From Rhynchosporium graminicola (lineage: Eukaryota; Ascomycota; Leotiomycetes; Helotiales; Ploettnerulaceae): DNA of 64,000 nt. Positions 44,747-54,769 of this stretch are shown here, piece by piece. The stretch spans positions 599,004-663,003 of the forward strand of contig FJUW01000037.1 of the NCBI GenBank assembly GCA_900074885.1, written 5' to 3'. Numbering within the stretch: position 1 is the first letter of the stretch; every line of letters begins with the position of its first letter. Position numbers and translations under genes: made by a program. The notes under the pieces were generated by a model, which saw only the letters and a list, made by a program, of their open reading frames with translations, had not been told where the DNA came from and made no database searches.

Positions 44747-45428
44747 ATGCCGCGCACCAAGAGAGCCCGATCGGCAGAGGACGTAGAGGAGCCTTATGAT
44801 TTGCGCCGCGAAGCCCAGAAGCTTAGCTCCGCTGGTACGCCTAACAGTACAGATATTGAGATTATGTATGACGGCTAACGATCTCAGAACTCGATCGCAG
44901 ATACCCAAAGCGTTCTGCCAGAACCAGACTCCCATCTGCTGGTGTTGACGCTACCCAGTCTGAGTCCGCCCCCGAGGATACTGATTCAAACAACCCCAAG
45001 TCCGGCAGCAAGAAGAAGCGTAACCCTCCCTACCATATGCGTCGAGAGTATGGTATCCCCCGTGTCAACGTCACCAAGGACGAGTTCTTGCATGTCCGCC
45101 CCGACGGCTTGCATACGACCAAGGTCTGGACCAACCCGACAACAGCTACCAAGAGCCTGATGCTTACCAACGTGGAGATTTATCGCCTCAAACTTCTTCG
45201 TGATTTCAATGGCATCAAGTGGTCATTTCCTGGCAAGGGTGACGGCTGGAACAGCGTCACTAATGAGGCTTGTCGGAGGTTCAAGATCAGCAACGATGAA
45301 AAGATCGATGCAGGCCTCGCAGGTCAGTCACCTACTCTCTACAGTAAACCAACCTCGAAGCGCATTCCAGAGGCCTCCTCAAAGCCTTTCTCGAGGCGCC
45401 AGAAGCTATTATCGAAATAAGTCCATGA
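44747..45428 (+). CDS. Small basic nuclear-looking protein, function unknown; last gene before the repeat block
   Basis: I do not recognise this family. Exon 1 is 44747-44834 (MPRTKRARSAEDVEEPYDLR); a GT-AG intron to 44887 joins in phase to exon 2 from 44888. The protein has a basic patch (SGSKKKRNPPYHMRREYGIP) followed by a well-ordered part (VNVTKDEFLHVRPDGLHTTK, SLMLTNVEIYRLKLLRDFNG, IKWSFPGKGDGWNSVTNEAC). The 3' end is ambiguous. Without further splicing it stops at 45420 (206 aa). A possible intron with donor GTCAGT at 45322 and acceptor AG just before GCCTCC (about 45373) would switch frame and end GLLKAFLEAPEAIIEISP at 45428, which looks more protein-like. A third option, acceptor CCAG two bases earlier, stays in the first frame. 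The gene ends about 350 bp from the mutated repeat block. Confidence 0.75.
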
Positions 45429-45779
45429 TCAGGTCATACGTATAGTCGGTCAGCAGATGAGGGTTGAAGAATTGCTTTATGGCTTTTCATATGATTCCAT
45501 ATTCCTGGTCTCGAGTTTATGGTGTTCGATTCATGGTTCAAGGAGTTCGTCTTTTCTTATCACGGTCCTCAAGGATTGCTTTTCGTTTGCGGACTGGTCC
45601 TTGGCGGATGGATATATCTCTTTCAAGTACGGGTATCAACGAGATGTTCTACTTAAATAAAATAACATGAGATTTCAATCAGAAGATATCATCGCCTTTT
45701 CAATAATCTCTTCTTGTAATACTTATTATGACCCTGATATTCACGTTCTCTTGAGCCTCATTCCCTTTAGACGTTGATA
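45429..45779. other. Transition from gene DNA to RIP-mutated DNA
   Basis: Composition falls from mixed to strongly A+T-rich within about 300 bp. No gene, tRNA or inverted repeat is visible at the border. Confidence 0.55.
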
Positions 45780-46756
45780 GACTCTCGCTTTAATACTAAT
45801 ACTAATGACTAGCGAGGTTGACTAAGGGTTATATAGTACAAAAGTAAGGCAGGCTTTATTAGTGGTAAAAGATCACTTTTAGATATCAGGAGATAGAGAA
45901 TTAAAATAGTCTCTGAATATTAATTATAGAGAATATTATCTCTTCAGAAGAAAGAGAGAAAGCTTACTTTAAATATATAAGAAGATTATATAAGTATATA
46001 CTAAGCTATACAGGTGATCAGATATAATATAACTATATATAATAGATAAAAGTATACGATATACCCCCTATAGTTATCTCTTAGTATAAGGCTAGAGATT
46101 ACTATTAACTATACGTATACCTTTACCTAGTTAGTAAATATAAACTACTCTAAGTAAGTAAAGAAGCTTTTAAATAGAGAAAGGGAATTCTAATATTTAT
46201 ATAAACTAATAAAAGAAAGTATAGATAAAGTGCATAACTATCGAAGAGTAAAGTTAAGTAAATAAAGGAAATTATAAGGCTATAGCCTTATATATAGTAT
46301 AAAATCAGCTATTTCTAAGTTTTAAGTAATCGCTGAATATAAGAGTAAAGATAAAAATACCGTATAGAAGCGTTCAATCGAATGAATTGAAAATCGAAGT
46401 GTATGTTATATAATTAGAGAGTTATAAATAGCAGTCGTAACTAATTAAATAATCTCGCCTTATTATTACTTATTTATTCTGAAAGAGTAAAAGAAGTACT
46501 CTAGGCAAAAGAAGCTTCTAGACTAGAGAAGTACTCTAAGCAGCCTTATTTACTTATAAGAGTAGGTAACCGAAGCCTTATAGATATAAAAACACTTCTT
46601 ATCTTCTATATAGAGAGGTTCTTCTTTCTTTAAATATAATATACTAAGATTACTCGCGCTTACTTCTTTTCTATTAATAACTCTATTCTAAAATTTCTAT
46701 TATTACTTAAATATACCTAAAGCTTCTATTATTATTATATCTTCTAACTCTCTAAA

Positions 46757-47358
46757 TAAGAGATCGCGAAAGGAAAACTCTTCTAAAGAGCCTAATACGC
46801 GTCCTATATTATATTATCGCGTTATAGAATCGTCTACTAGTATTAAAAGATCCTCTGCTACTCTTAGAAGATCCTCTACTACGCTTAGAAGATCCTCTAT
46901 AAATACTAGAAGATTTATAACTAAATCTGCTTATCGCGATATTATAAGATTATTTTCTGCTTTTTACTTTAATCCTTTAGCTAATATATCTATAATATAG
47001 TTCGATAGCCCTTAATCTAAGGAAGATATCCTTTCTACTCCTTATTATCTAATAGCTCTACTACGAAATAATCCTGAAATCCGCTTTTTCTGATCTATTA
47101 ATTATACTAATAGAGATAATAATTATAAGCTTAAGCTTAAGTAGTATAATCTACTTAATAATTTATCTAATTACTCTATCTGCGAACTTTCTCTAATCTT
47201 TTAAAGAATAAAATTATCTCCTTATATACTAAAAGCTCCTTCTCTTTTAAAGAAGATTATTATATCTTCCTATAGTTATAAGTATACTACTATTACCCTC
47301 AGATCTACTAGAATAAAGCGTAAGATAAGTAAGTAATCTCCTGATACTAATATTATTT
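46757..47358 (+). pseudogene. Decayed plus-strand reading frame with 7-residue repeats, origin unknown
   Basis: In one plus-strand frame, 200 codons are interrupted by only a handful of TAA/TAG/TGA, as expected of a mutated coding region. It starts around RDRERK/SRKENSSKEPN, passes through four units of a heptapeptide (SATLRRS, STTLRRS type), then AYRDIIRLFSAFYFNPLAN and NYKLKLK...YNLLNNLSNYSICE, and stops near 47358 just before the LTR at 47396. No known domain is recognised. It could belong to an older transposon or a captured gene. Confidence 0.4.
46833..46916. repeat. Four tandem 21-bp units
   Basis: Units begin at 46833, 46854, 46875 and 46896; the consensus is close to TCTACTACGCTTAGAAGATCC. 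The period of 21 keeps frame (7 codons). Confidence 0.85.
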
Positions 47359-47395
47359 AAATATTCTAATATCTAATAAGTAAAGTATAACGACA

Positions 47396-47656
47396 TAAGA
47401 CTTAAGGCGGTATACGAGTAAGGATAAAATAAGTAGGGAGGCTAAGAGCGATCTTATATAGTTTACTACTAAGGAAATAAGAAGATAAGGAAGGAAAGGG
47501 AGAGATATAGGGTACGAGGTACCTTATATATATATACTAGTACTAGTCTGATATTATACTAAGTCAGATACTAGTTAAGCCGGGATACCTATGAACTTAG
47601 GCCCTAGTATCTATCCTTCTCCTTATATAATATTCAGGTAAGCTATTATTATATTA
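47396..47656 (-). repeat. 3' LTR of gypsy element A
   Basis: Plus strand starts TATAACGACATAAG and ends GCTATTATTATATTA; both ends read TA where TG/CA is expected before RIP. It aligns with the LTR at 50853-51126 and shares its first 110 or so bp with the solo LTR at 55866. The adjacent CCCCTCCCTTAAGAAG is a minus-strand polypurine tract. Confidence 0.75.
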
Positions 47657-47963
47657 CCCCTCCCTTAAGAAGAGCTTAACCCTAAGCTCGGAAGGTTATA
47701 GTTTATACTTAAAATTAGTCTTTATTATAACTGTTTTCGTTAATATTCGCGTAATAAATACTAGCTACTCTTTAATAGTAGTAAATTCTTTATTAGATAC
47801 TAACTAGTTATATTATTATAATAGTACTATATTAGTCGTAGCTTCTAAATCGGGTAGTAAGCTATATTTAATTTATCTATTTATAGCAGGAGTCGAGTTT
47901 AAGTAGAGCGTAAGGTATATAAAGGAAGAGGTTTATTAATATTAGAGCTTTTCTTTTTCAACT

Positions 47964-49134
47964 ATGATAACTACTTAAACTATAAGTATACTCTCTCTAG
48001 ACTATAATATAGTTACTAAAGTAAGTATTATTACTAAGTATTATAGTAGTCTGCTATAATCTTATATATTAATCGACTTAATTAACCTTTCTCTTATTAT
48101 AAGTAAGTTACTTACCTTAGAGTTAAAGATAGTCTTCAGATAAGATATAAGGGTTTTATAGATCTATAACGCTAATTTCTATAGTACTCTTACTAGTTCC
48201 CGCTAGTACCCTTTCGGCGGCGTATCGTATATATTATCTACGATATATTCGCGCTTTCTTTAAGCTAAAGTATAATAATACTCTTATTCTAGAACTTCTA
48301 TATTTATTTAATACTCTTATTCTAGAACTTCTATATTTATTTAATAAGCTTAACTCTAAGCTTTATAAGTATTATTTAGTATTAAAGAGTAATTATAAGT
48401 ATATAAGTTACTTAAACCTAAATAAAGTTATATATACTAACGCGTTATAATTACCTAATTACGTTAATATAAAGTATACTATTTTATCTAGTTTACTTCT
48501 TAGTAGCGAAGCTAAAGATATAGAGCTAAATCAGGGCGTTATTATAGCTACTTATAAGGCTATTAATCAGATCTATTATCTCGCGAAATCTACTACTCTT
48601 ATTATTACGTTAGAGATTACTACTATATAATTAGTAAAGATATAAGCCTTAAGGCGATCTATAGAGAAAGTATCTAAGAAGTTAGAGTTTATTAAGATAG
48701 TAAGTTAAGATCCTAGAACCTTTAGATACTAGTATAATACTAATATAATATAAGATTTAGATACTTTAATACTAGATTTAGCGAAATCTAGAGTAGTAAT
48801 ATAAATAATATTAAAGCAGATAAAGAAGTTAAATACTATTATATAGGAATTTATAAAGAAAGCTAGATTTAAAGCTATAATATCTAATACTAGAGGAAAG
48901 AGGAATCTGCTTTCTAGTTCTAAAATAATATCAGATCTAGATACTCTTAGACTCTCTCTAAAGAAGAAAGCTTATAAGATTAGCTATTATACTTGATCTA
49001 CTACTAGAGCTATATTAGTAAATTTAAGTAAAGAGTTAGATATAGTAGTTCCGGTTCTAGATATTCTAGATATTCCGGAGGCCTTAGGGAAGAAAGCTTA
49101 TAAAGTAGAAGTAATAGAGGAAGTAGAGTTTTAA
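47964..49134 (+). pseudogene. Decayed antisense reading frame between pol and 3' LTR of element A
   Basis: On the strand opposite to pol, starting at an ATG at 47964 and stopping TAA at 49134, a protein pattern persists with only RIP-type stops: LSLDYNIVTKVSIITKYYSS, then VIIATYKAINQIYYLAKS, LRRSIEKVSKKLEFIKIV, EFIKKARFKAIISNTRGKRN, LRLSLKKKAYKISYYT, ILVNLSKELDIVVPVLDILD, with an end EVIEEVEF. At least one frameshift lies around 48720-48770. The same pattern is conserved in element B. I cannot name the product. Antisense frames in this position are, to my knowledge, reported for some fungal gypsy elements. Confidence 0.6.
48280..48345. repeat. 33-bp tandem duplication inside element A
   Basis: Two identical 33-bp units (48280-48312 and 48313-48345, each beginning ACTCTTATTCTAGAACTTCT). 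Element B has a single copy at the same place. It keeps frame (11 codons). Confidence 0.9.
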
Positions 49135-50191
49135 ATATAATACTATTATAAAGTATAATTAGAGGATTATCCTTAGTAATAAATTTTAATATTAGTATTT
49201 ATAATAATTTATTATACTTTAAGTAACTATAGTTATCTATTCTATTTTCCTAGGCCTTAATCTATTAATCTAGTTTATATAGAAGTTTAGGTTTACTTAA
49301 GTTAATAGTATAAAAGTCTCTAAGCTTATATAGAGTACTTATTAGGTTAGAAGCGTTATATTAAGTTAAGTCTAGATTATAGCTTAGCTAGCTAACTTAA
49401 TACTTTAGATTACTTCTTAGGAGCTATATAGTAAGTATATCTTATAACTCTTATTCTTCTTAAGTAGTAATAACCTCCGGGGGTAAGTTTAGTAGCTTCT
49501 AGTTTAATAATAAGTCGTCCGAGTCCTTAAAGAGTAATTCGAGAGCGAATATATTATATATAGAAGATCTAGGAGGTAAATCTAGCTTATAGGAGTATCT
49601 GATCTTAGCTAAGACCTAGTATAGTCTTACTTAGAAGCTAGATAGGTTCTTACTTAGCTAGTAATTCTTAAGATTCCTTATAGAGAGAAATACCTTATCT
49701 CTAATTTCCTAGTCGATATTATACTATTTCAAGTTAGTTATAGTACTTATCTTTTACTAAGTAGCTAGTATATTAACTTTTATAAACTCGATAGCAGATT
49801 TAGTATATTTAGCTAAGGATCTAGTATCGATATAGTTAAGCTTCTCTTATAATATCGATATTATAAGTTACTTCTAATCCTAGCTATTTAAGAGTATATA
49901 GCGCTATACTAATAGAATCGTAAGGTAAGGTTACTTAAGCGCGATCTATTATTAGTAGTATTTCGTCTTAGTTACTCTAGTAGTAATTAACGAAAGATCT
50001 AAGGCGTTAGTTAATATACTAGTTTATAATCTCTATTTATCTATTAGTTTACTAGTAGAAAGAGATAGAGAGCTTAATCTTAACTCTAATTATATAGTAA
50101 AACTCTTACTAAAAGGATAAGATAAACTATACTCCTTAGTCAGATATAATTAACTTAGAGGTATATGTAATGGGCACGTGATAGTTAGTTG

Positions 50192-50253
50192 TATATATAC
50201 GGTGTTAGGCGTATTCAGCGTGCGCTAAAATTATGATCTTTTGGTCCAGATGG
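50192..50253. repeat. 62-bp direct repeat, copy 1 (copy 2 at 50791-50852)
   Basis: Copy 1 contains GGTGTTAGGCGTATTCAGCG and ends GGTCCAGATGG. Copy 2 is the same with RIP-type changes (AGTATTAGGCGTATTCAGTA, ending AGTTCAGATAG) and directly abuts the LTR that begins at 50853. Confidence 0.8.
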
Positions 50254-50578
50254 CGTAGTTAATATAAGCTTAGCCTTAACTCTATTACAGGATATTCAGC
50301 GTATCCGGTCTTCTGATAGAGTACCTCTGAGCATAGCTGACGTAGGCGCCCCTAAGCGAGAAGCTAGACGAGCAAAGCTAAGCGAGCGAGCGTAGTATAA
50401 TATATTTAAACTACTTATATCAGGCTGATAAGAAGTAATAATATCGATTATAAGATCTCTTATGTTAGTATATACGTTATAACCCTTAGGGGTTTAGCGT
50501 AGTAAATAAGCCGGGCGAGTCACGGTAATTCTTCGGCCTAAAAGCGCTCAAGGACGAGCTTACTAAGAGAGGAGATAT

Positions 50579-50787
50579 TATAATAGGCACGTGATAGTCG
50601 GTTATATATTATGGCAAGGTTACGTTGATCTTCAGAGTAAGGCATAGAGTAGTTGAATAATGTTAGTTGCATTATAGTATTAATTACTATAGAGAGTTGA
50701 CTAAAGGTATTATCTAGGAATATCCGCACGGACTATAAACGTGAACACAGTCACCTGATCCATATCAAGACCCATATCCTCGCAACA
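50579..50787. repeat. Probable solo LTR or LTR fragment (209 bp)
   Basis: Starts TATAATAGGCACG (expected TG before RIP) and ends GCAACA. Flanking 5-bp sequences (GATAT and TATAT) do not match perfectly, so the insertion is not proven. Confidence 0.4.
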
Positions 50788-50852
50788 TATATATATACAG
50801 TATTAGGCGTATTCAGTATACGCTGAATATTATGATCTTTTAGTTCAGATAG

Positions 50853-51126
50853 TATAACGACATAAGGGCTCTAGATAGTATATAAGTAAGAATAAAACAA
50901 GTAGGGAGGTTAAGAACGATTCTTATATAGTCTACTACGAAGGAAATAAAAAGATAAGGAAGGAAGAAGAAGAGAGATAAAGTATAAGGCACTTTATATA
51001 TATATACCGGTACTAGTCTGATACTATACTGAGTCGGATACTAGTTCTGCTAGGATACCTATGAACTTAGGCCTTAGTATCTATCCTTCTTCTTATATGA
51101 TATTCAGGTGAGCTATTATTATATTA
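50853..51126 (-). repeat. 3' LTR of gypsy element B
   Basis: Plus strand TATAACGACATAAGGG ... GAGCTATTATTATATTA, 274 bp, aligned with the LTR at 47396-47656. The polypurine tract (minus strand CTTCTTAGGGGGAGAG) lies immediately next to it at 51127-51142. Confidence 0.75.
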
Positions 51127-51433
51127 CTCTCCCCCTAAGAAGAGCTTAACCCTAAGCTCGGAAGGTTATAGTTTATACTGGAAATTAGTCTTTATTATAA
51201 TTATTTTCGTCGATATTCGCGTAATAAGCGCTAGCCGCTCTTTAGTAGTAGTAAATTCTTTATTAGGTTCTAACTAGTTATATTACTATAATAGTATTAT
51301 ATTAGTTATAGCTTCTAAATTAGATAATAAGCTATATTTACTTTATCTGTTTATAGCGAGAGTCGAGTTCAAGTAAGGCGTAGAGTATATAAAGGAAGGG
51401 GTTTATTAATATTAGGGCCTTTCTTCTTTAACT

Positions 51434-52579
51434 TTAATAACTACTTAAACTATAAGTTTACTCTCCTTAGACTATAATATAGTTCCTAGAGTAAGTATTA
51501 TTACTAATTACTATAGTAGTCTATTATAATCTTATATATTAATCGACCTAATTAACTTTTCTCTTATTATAAGTAAGTTACTTACCTTAGAGTTAAAGAT
51601 AGTCTTCAGATAAGATATAAGGGTTTTATAGATCTATAACGCTAATTTCTATAGTACTCTTACTAGTTCCCGCTAGTACTCTTTCAGCGGCGTATCGTAT
51701 ATATTACTTATAATTTATTCGCGCTTTCCTTAAGATAAAGTATAATAATACTCTTATTTTAGAACTTCTATATTCGTTTAATAAGCTTAACTCTAAGCTT
51801 TATAAGTATTATTTAGTATTAAAAAGCGGTTATAAGTATATAAGTTACTTAAACTTAAATATAGTTATATATACTAACGCGTTATAGTTACTTAACTACG
51901 TTAATACGAAGTATACTATTTTATTTAGTTTACTTTCTAGCAGCGAAGCTAAGGACGCGGAGCTAAATCAGAGTAGTATTATAGCTACTTATAAGGCGAT
52001 TAATTAGATCTATTATCTCGCGAAATCTGCTACTTCTATTATTACGTTAGAGATTACTATTATATAATTAGTAGAGACTTAAGCTTTAAGGCGATCTATA
52101 GAGAAAGTATTTAAAGAGTTAGAGTTTATTAAGATAATAAGTTAAGATCTTAAACCCTTAGATACTAATACTATACTAACGTAATATAGGATTTAGATCT
52201 TCTAATAATAGATTCGGCGAAGTCTAAGTTAATAATATAAATAGCGTTAAAGCAGATGAAGGAGTTAAACGCTATTATACGGGAATTTATAAAGAAAGCT
52301 ATATTTAAAGCTATAATATCTAATACTAGGGGAAAAAGGAATTTGCCTTCTAGTTTAGAGATAGTATCAGATCTAAATACTCCTAGACTCTCTCTAAAGA
52401 AGAAAGCGTATAGGATTAGCTATTATACTTAGTTTACTACTAGAGCTATACTAGTAAATTTAAGTAAGGAGTTAGATATAGTAGTTCTAGTTCTAGATAT
52501 TCTAGATTTACTAGAAGCTCTAGAGAACTTAGTAGAGAAAGCTAATAAAGTAGAAGTAGTAGAGGAAGTAGAGTTTTAG
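51434..52579 (+). pseudogene. Decayed antisense reading frame between pol and 3' LTR of element B
   Basis: Counterpart of 47964-49134. Readable parts on the plus strand: NYVNTKYTILFSLL, IIATYKAINQIYYLAKSATS, RRSIEKVFKELEFIKII, QMKELNAIIREFIKKAIFKA, RGKRNLPSSLEIVSDLNTPR, LSLKKKAYRISYYT, ILVNLSKELDIVVLVLDILD, ending VEEVEF-stop. The ATG seen in A is TTA here. Stops are TAA/TAG only. That amino-acid order is conserved between A and B in this strand suggests it was coding before RIP. Confidence 0.6.
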
Positions 52580-53250
52580 ATATAGTATTATTATAGAGTA
52601 TAATTAGAGGATTATTCTTAGTAATAAATTTTTAATACTAGTAATTATAATAGTTTATTATCCTCTAAGTAATTATAATTATCTATTCTATCTTCCTAGG
52701 CCTTAATCTACTAATCTAGTTTATATAGAAGTCTAGGTTTACTTAAGTTAGTAGTATAGAAGTCTCTGAGCTTATATAGAGTATCTATTAGATCAGAAGC
52801 GTTATACTAAGTTAAGTCCGGGTTATAGCTTAGCTAGTTAACTTAATACTTTAGATTACCTCTTAGGAGCTATATAGCGAGTATATCTTATAACTCTTAC
52901 TTTTCTTAAGTAGCGATAACCTCTAGAGGTAGGTTTAGTAGTTCCTAGCTTAGTAATAAGTCGTCCGAGTCCTTAAAGAGTAATTCGGGAGCGAATATAT
53001 TATATATAGAAGATCTAGAGAGTAAATCTAGCTTATAGAAGTATCTGATCTTAGCTAGGACTTATTATAGTCTTACCTAGAGGCTAGATAGCTTCTTACT
53101 TAGCTAGTGATTCTTAAGGTTCCTTATAGAGAGAAATACTATATCTCTAATTTCCTAATTAATATTACGCTATTTCAAGTTAGTTATAGTACTTATCTTC
53201 TGCTAAGTAGCTAGTATATTAGCTTTTATAACCTCGATAGCGGATTTAGT

Positions 53251-53418
53251 TATTACGGGTGAGTAACGCGTACGCAGATAGTTAAGTATAGTATTTAAGA
53301 AGTTCGATATAGGAGAGAGTCAGGTTCTAGCCTAGCTCTAAAGGAAAATATACGGGTGCCGCTAGGCTTAGTAAGTATAAGTATCGCCGGTACTTAATCT
53401 TAGGGCTCGCCTCTTATA
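53251..53418 (-). repeat. 3' LTR of gypsy element C (168 bp)
   Basis: Plus strand TATTACGGGTGAGTAACGCG ... CTCGCCTCTTATA. Same length as, and colinear with, 60024-60191; the differences I see between the two are mostly C/T or G/A. Confidence 0.9.
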
Positions 53419-54769
53419 TTACTCCTCTCTTCCCTCCGCTTATCTTATATTAGGGTTTACCTCTAAAGACTTATATCCCGCCTTATTATATATAGTTAGG
53501 GCCTATTATATCTGCGATTCTTTTTCTCGCTTCGTGCTGATTTCGCTTAGAAGTTAATAATAATAGTAGACTGATAAAGTATAATAGCGAACTGATAATA
53601 AAGGAATAATTAATAATACTAGTAAAGTCGTATAAAGCCTCTAGTTATTTATTTATATAACTTCTCTATTTATTTCCGGCTTATAATAATAGTAAGGCTT
53701 ATTATGTCTTCTCGTTTCTTTATTATCGCTCTCTCTCTTATTATTAATTAAATCAGTAAATACTCTCGCTTTAGCTATATATACTTCCTTCTATTACTTT
53801 ATAAACTAATTCCCTTCTTCTTAATTAACTATTATAAATTATAAGTTAATAAGATCGTTTAGCGTTAATTACTCTTTCCTTTTTATTATCTCTTATCTCT
53901 GCTCTAAAAGTACTATACCCCGCTTACTACTAATCGGAGTCAGATAGCTTCTATTATCTACTACGCTACTTATACTCTCTCTAGGGTTAACTATATCGAC
54001 TAGAATATAAGTCGGATCCCGCTTATTTTCGCCTAATATCTACTAACTTATATAGTCTACTTACTCTTACGCTTATACGACTTATTCTTATAAGTATAAG
54101 AATTATAAAAACTTATATATTTATCCCGAGCTCCGCTTAAAAAATATCGCTAATTACTTAGTCCTTAAATAGCGTATATTACTTATACTATCTAGACCTG
54201 CTCTACTAATAGAGATATTATATAAGTTATCAGACTCTGATTATTTTCTATCGCTAATCGCTTATTTAGCGCTAACGCTTACTACGATCTTAGTAAAGTC
54301 CTTAAGGCTTAGAAGGCCTTAAAGCCTCTCTAAGCTACTAGTCTTCTCTCCTTATACTTATCCTCGGACTCCGCTTATTCTTTATCGCTAACTGCTTATT
54401 TTAGCCCTATTACTACTGAAGTTACTAATTCGGTTACTAATATTATCGCTTAGTAAAGTTAGACATAAGCTTTTTATAGTCTGCTTATTTTCTATTACTA
54501 ACTACTATAGTACTAATAGGGTCCCTCCCGCTCTAGTTCTAAGTGCTTATTATACTAAATAAGTCCGGTTATTTTAGAATAGAGTCCTAGGGAAATTCGT
54601 TAGGTTATATTACTTTTTAGAATTAATAAAATAATATAAAAGAAATCTAAACTCTCCTTATTAATACTTATAACTCGCTTAAAACTAATCAGATCTCTTC
54701 TTATTCTTCTTTTTCTCTTATACTTATCTAGGTCTATTATAGTATTTAATATCTCTATACTTACTTTCG

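Larger units (their letters stand above)
47396..50165 (-). mobile_element. Ty3/gypsy element A (3' part only, RIP-mutated)
   Basis: Read on the minus strand, the element runs from an integrase C-terminal segment (50165 downwards) through a chromodomain-like stretch (about 49.2-49.5 kb), a 1.2-kb region with a plus-strand frame, a polypurine tract next to 47657 and the 3' LTR 47396-47656. The whole length aligns by eye with element B (50853-53250 continued at 60192-60577). It ends abruptly at 50165, where an unrelated sequence starting TGTAATGGGCACGTG begins; RT, protease and gag are absent. Confidence 0.75.
50166..50852. mobile_element. Composite of LTR-like fragments between elements A and B
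   Basis: Two related sequences start TGTAATGGGCACGTGATAG (50166) and TATAATAGGCACGTGATAG (50579). The second, 50579-50787, ends CGCAACA and has the size and termini of an LTR. A 62-bp direct repeat (50192-50253 and 50791-50852) flanks the middle part. GC content is higher here than in the neighbours, including a G+C-rich stretch at 50340-50395. No coding pattern recognised. Confidence 0.5.

Noticed and set aside
50538..50729. 63-residue minus-strand frame in the A/B junction
   Set aside because: Lies across an LTR-like sequence and has no protein pattern.
53700..54650. Possible antisense frame between chromodomain and 3' LTR of element C
   Set aside because: A plus-strand pattern from an ATG at 53708 is suggestive but changes frame ambiguously and has no second copy in the window to compare; not strong enough to call.
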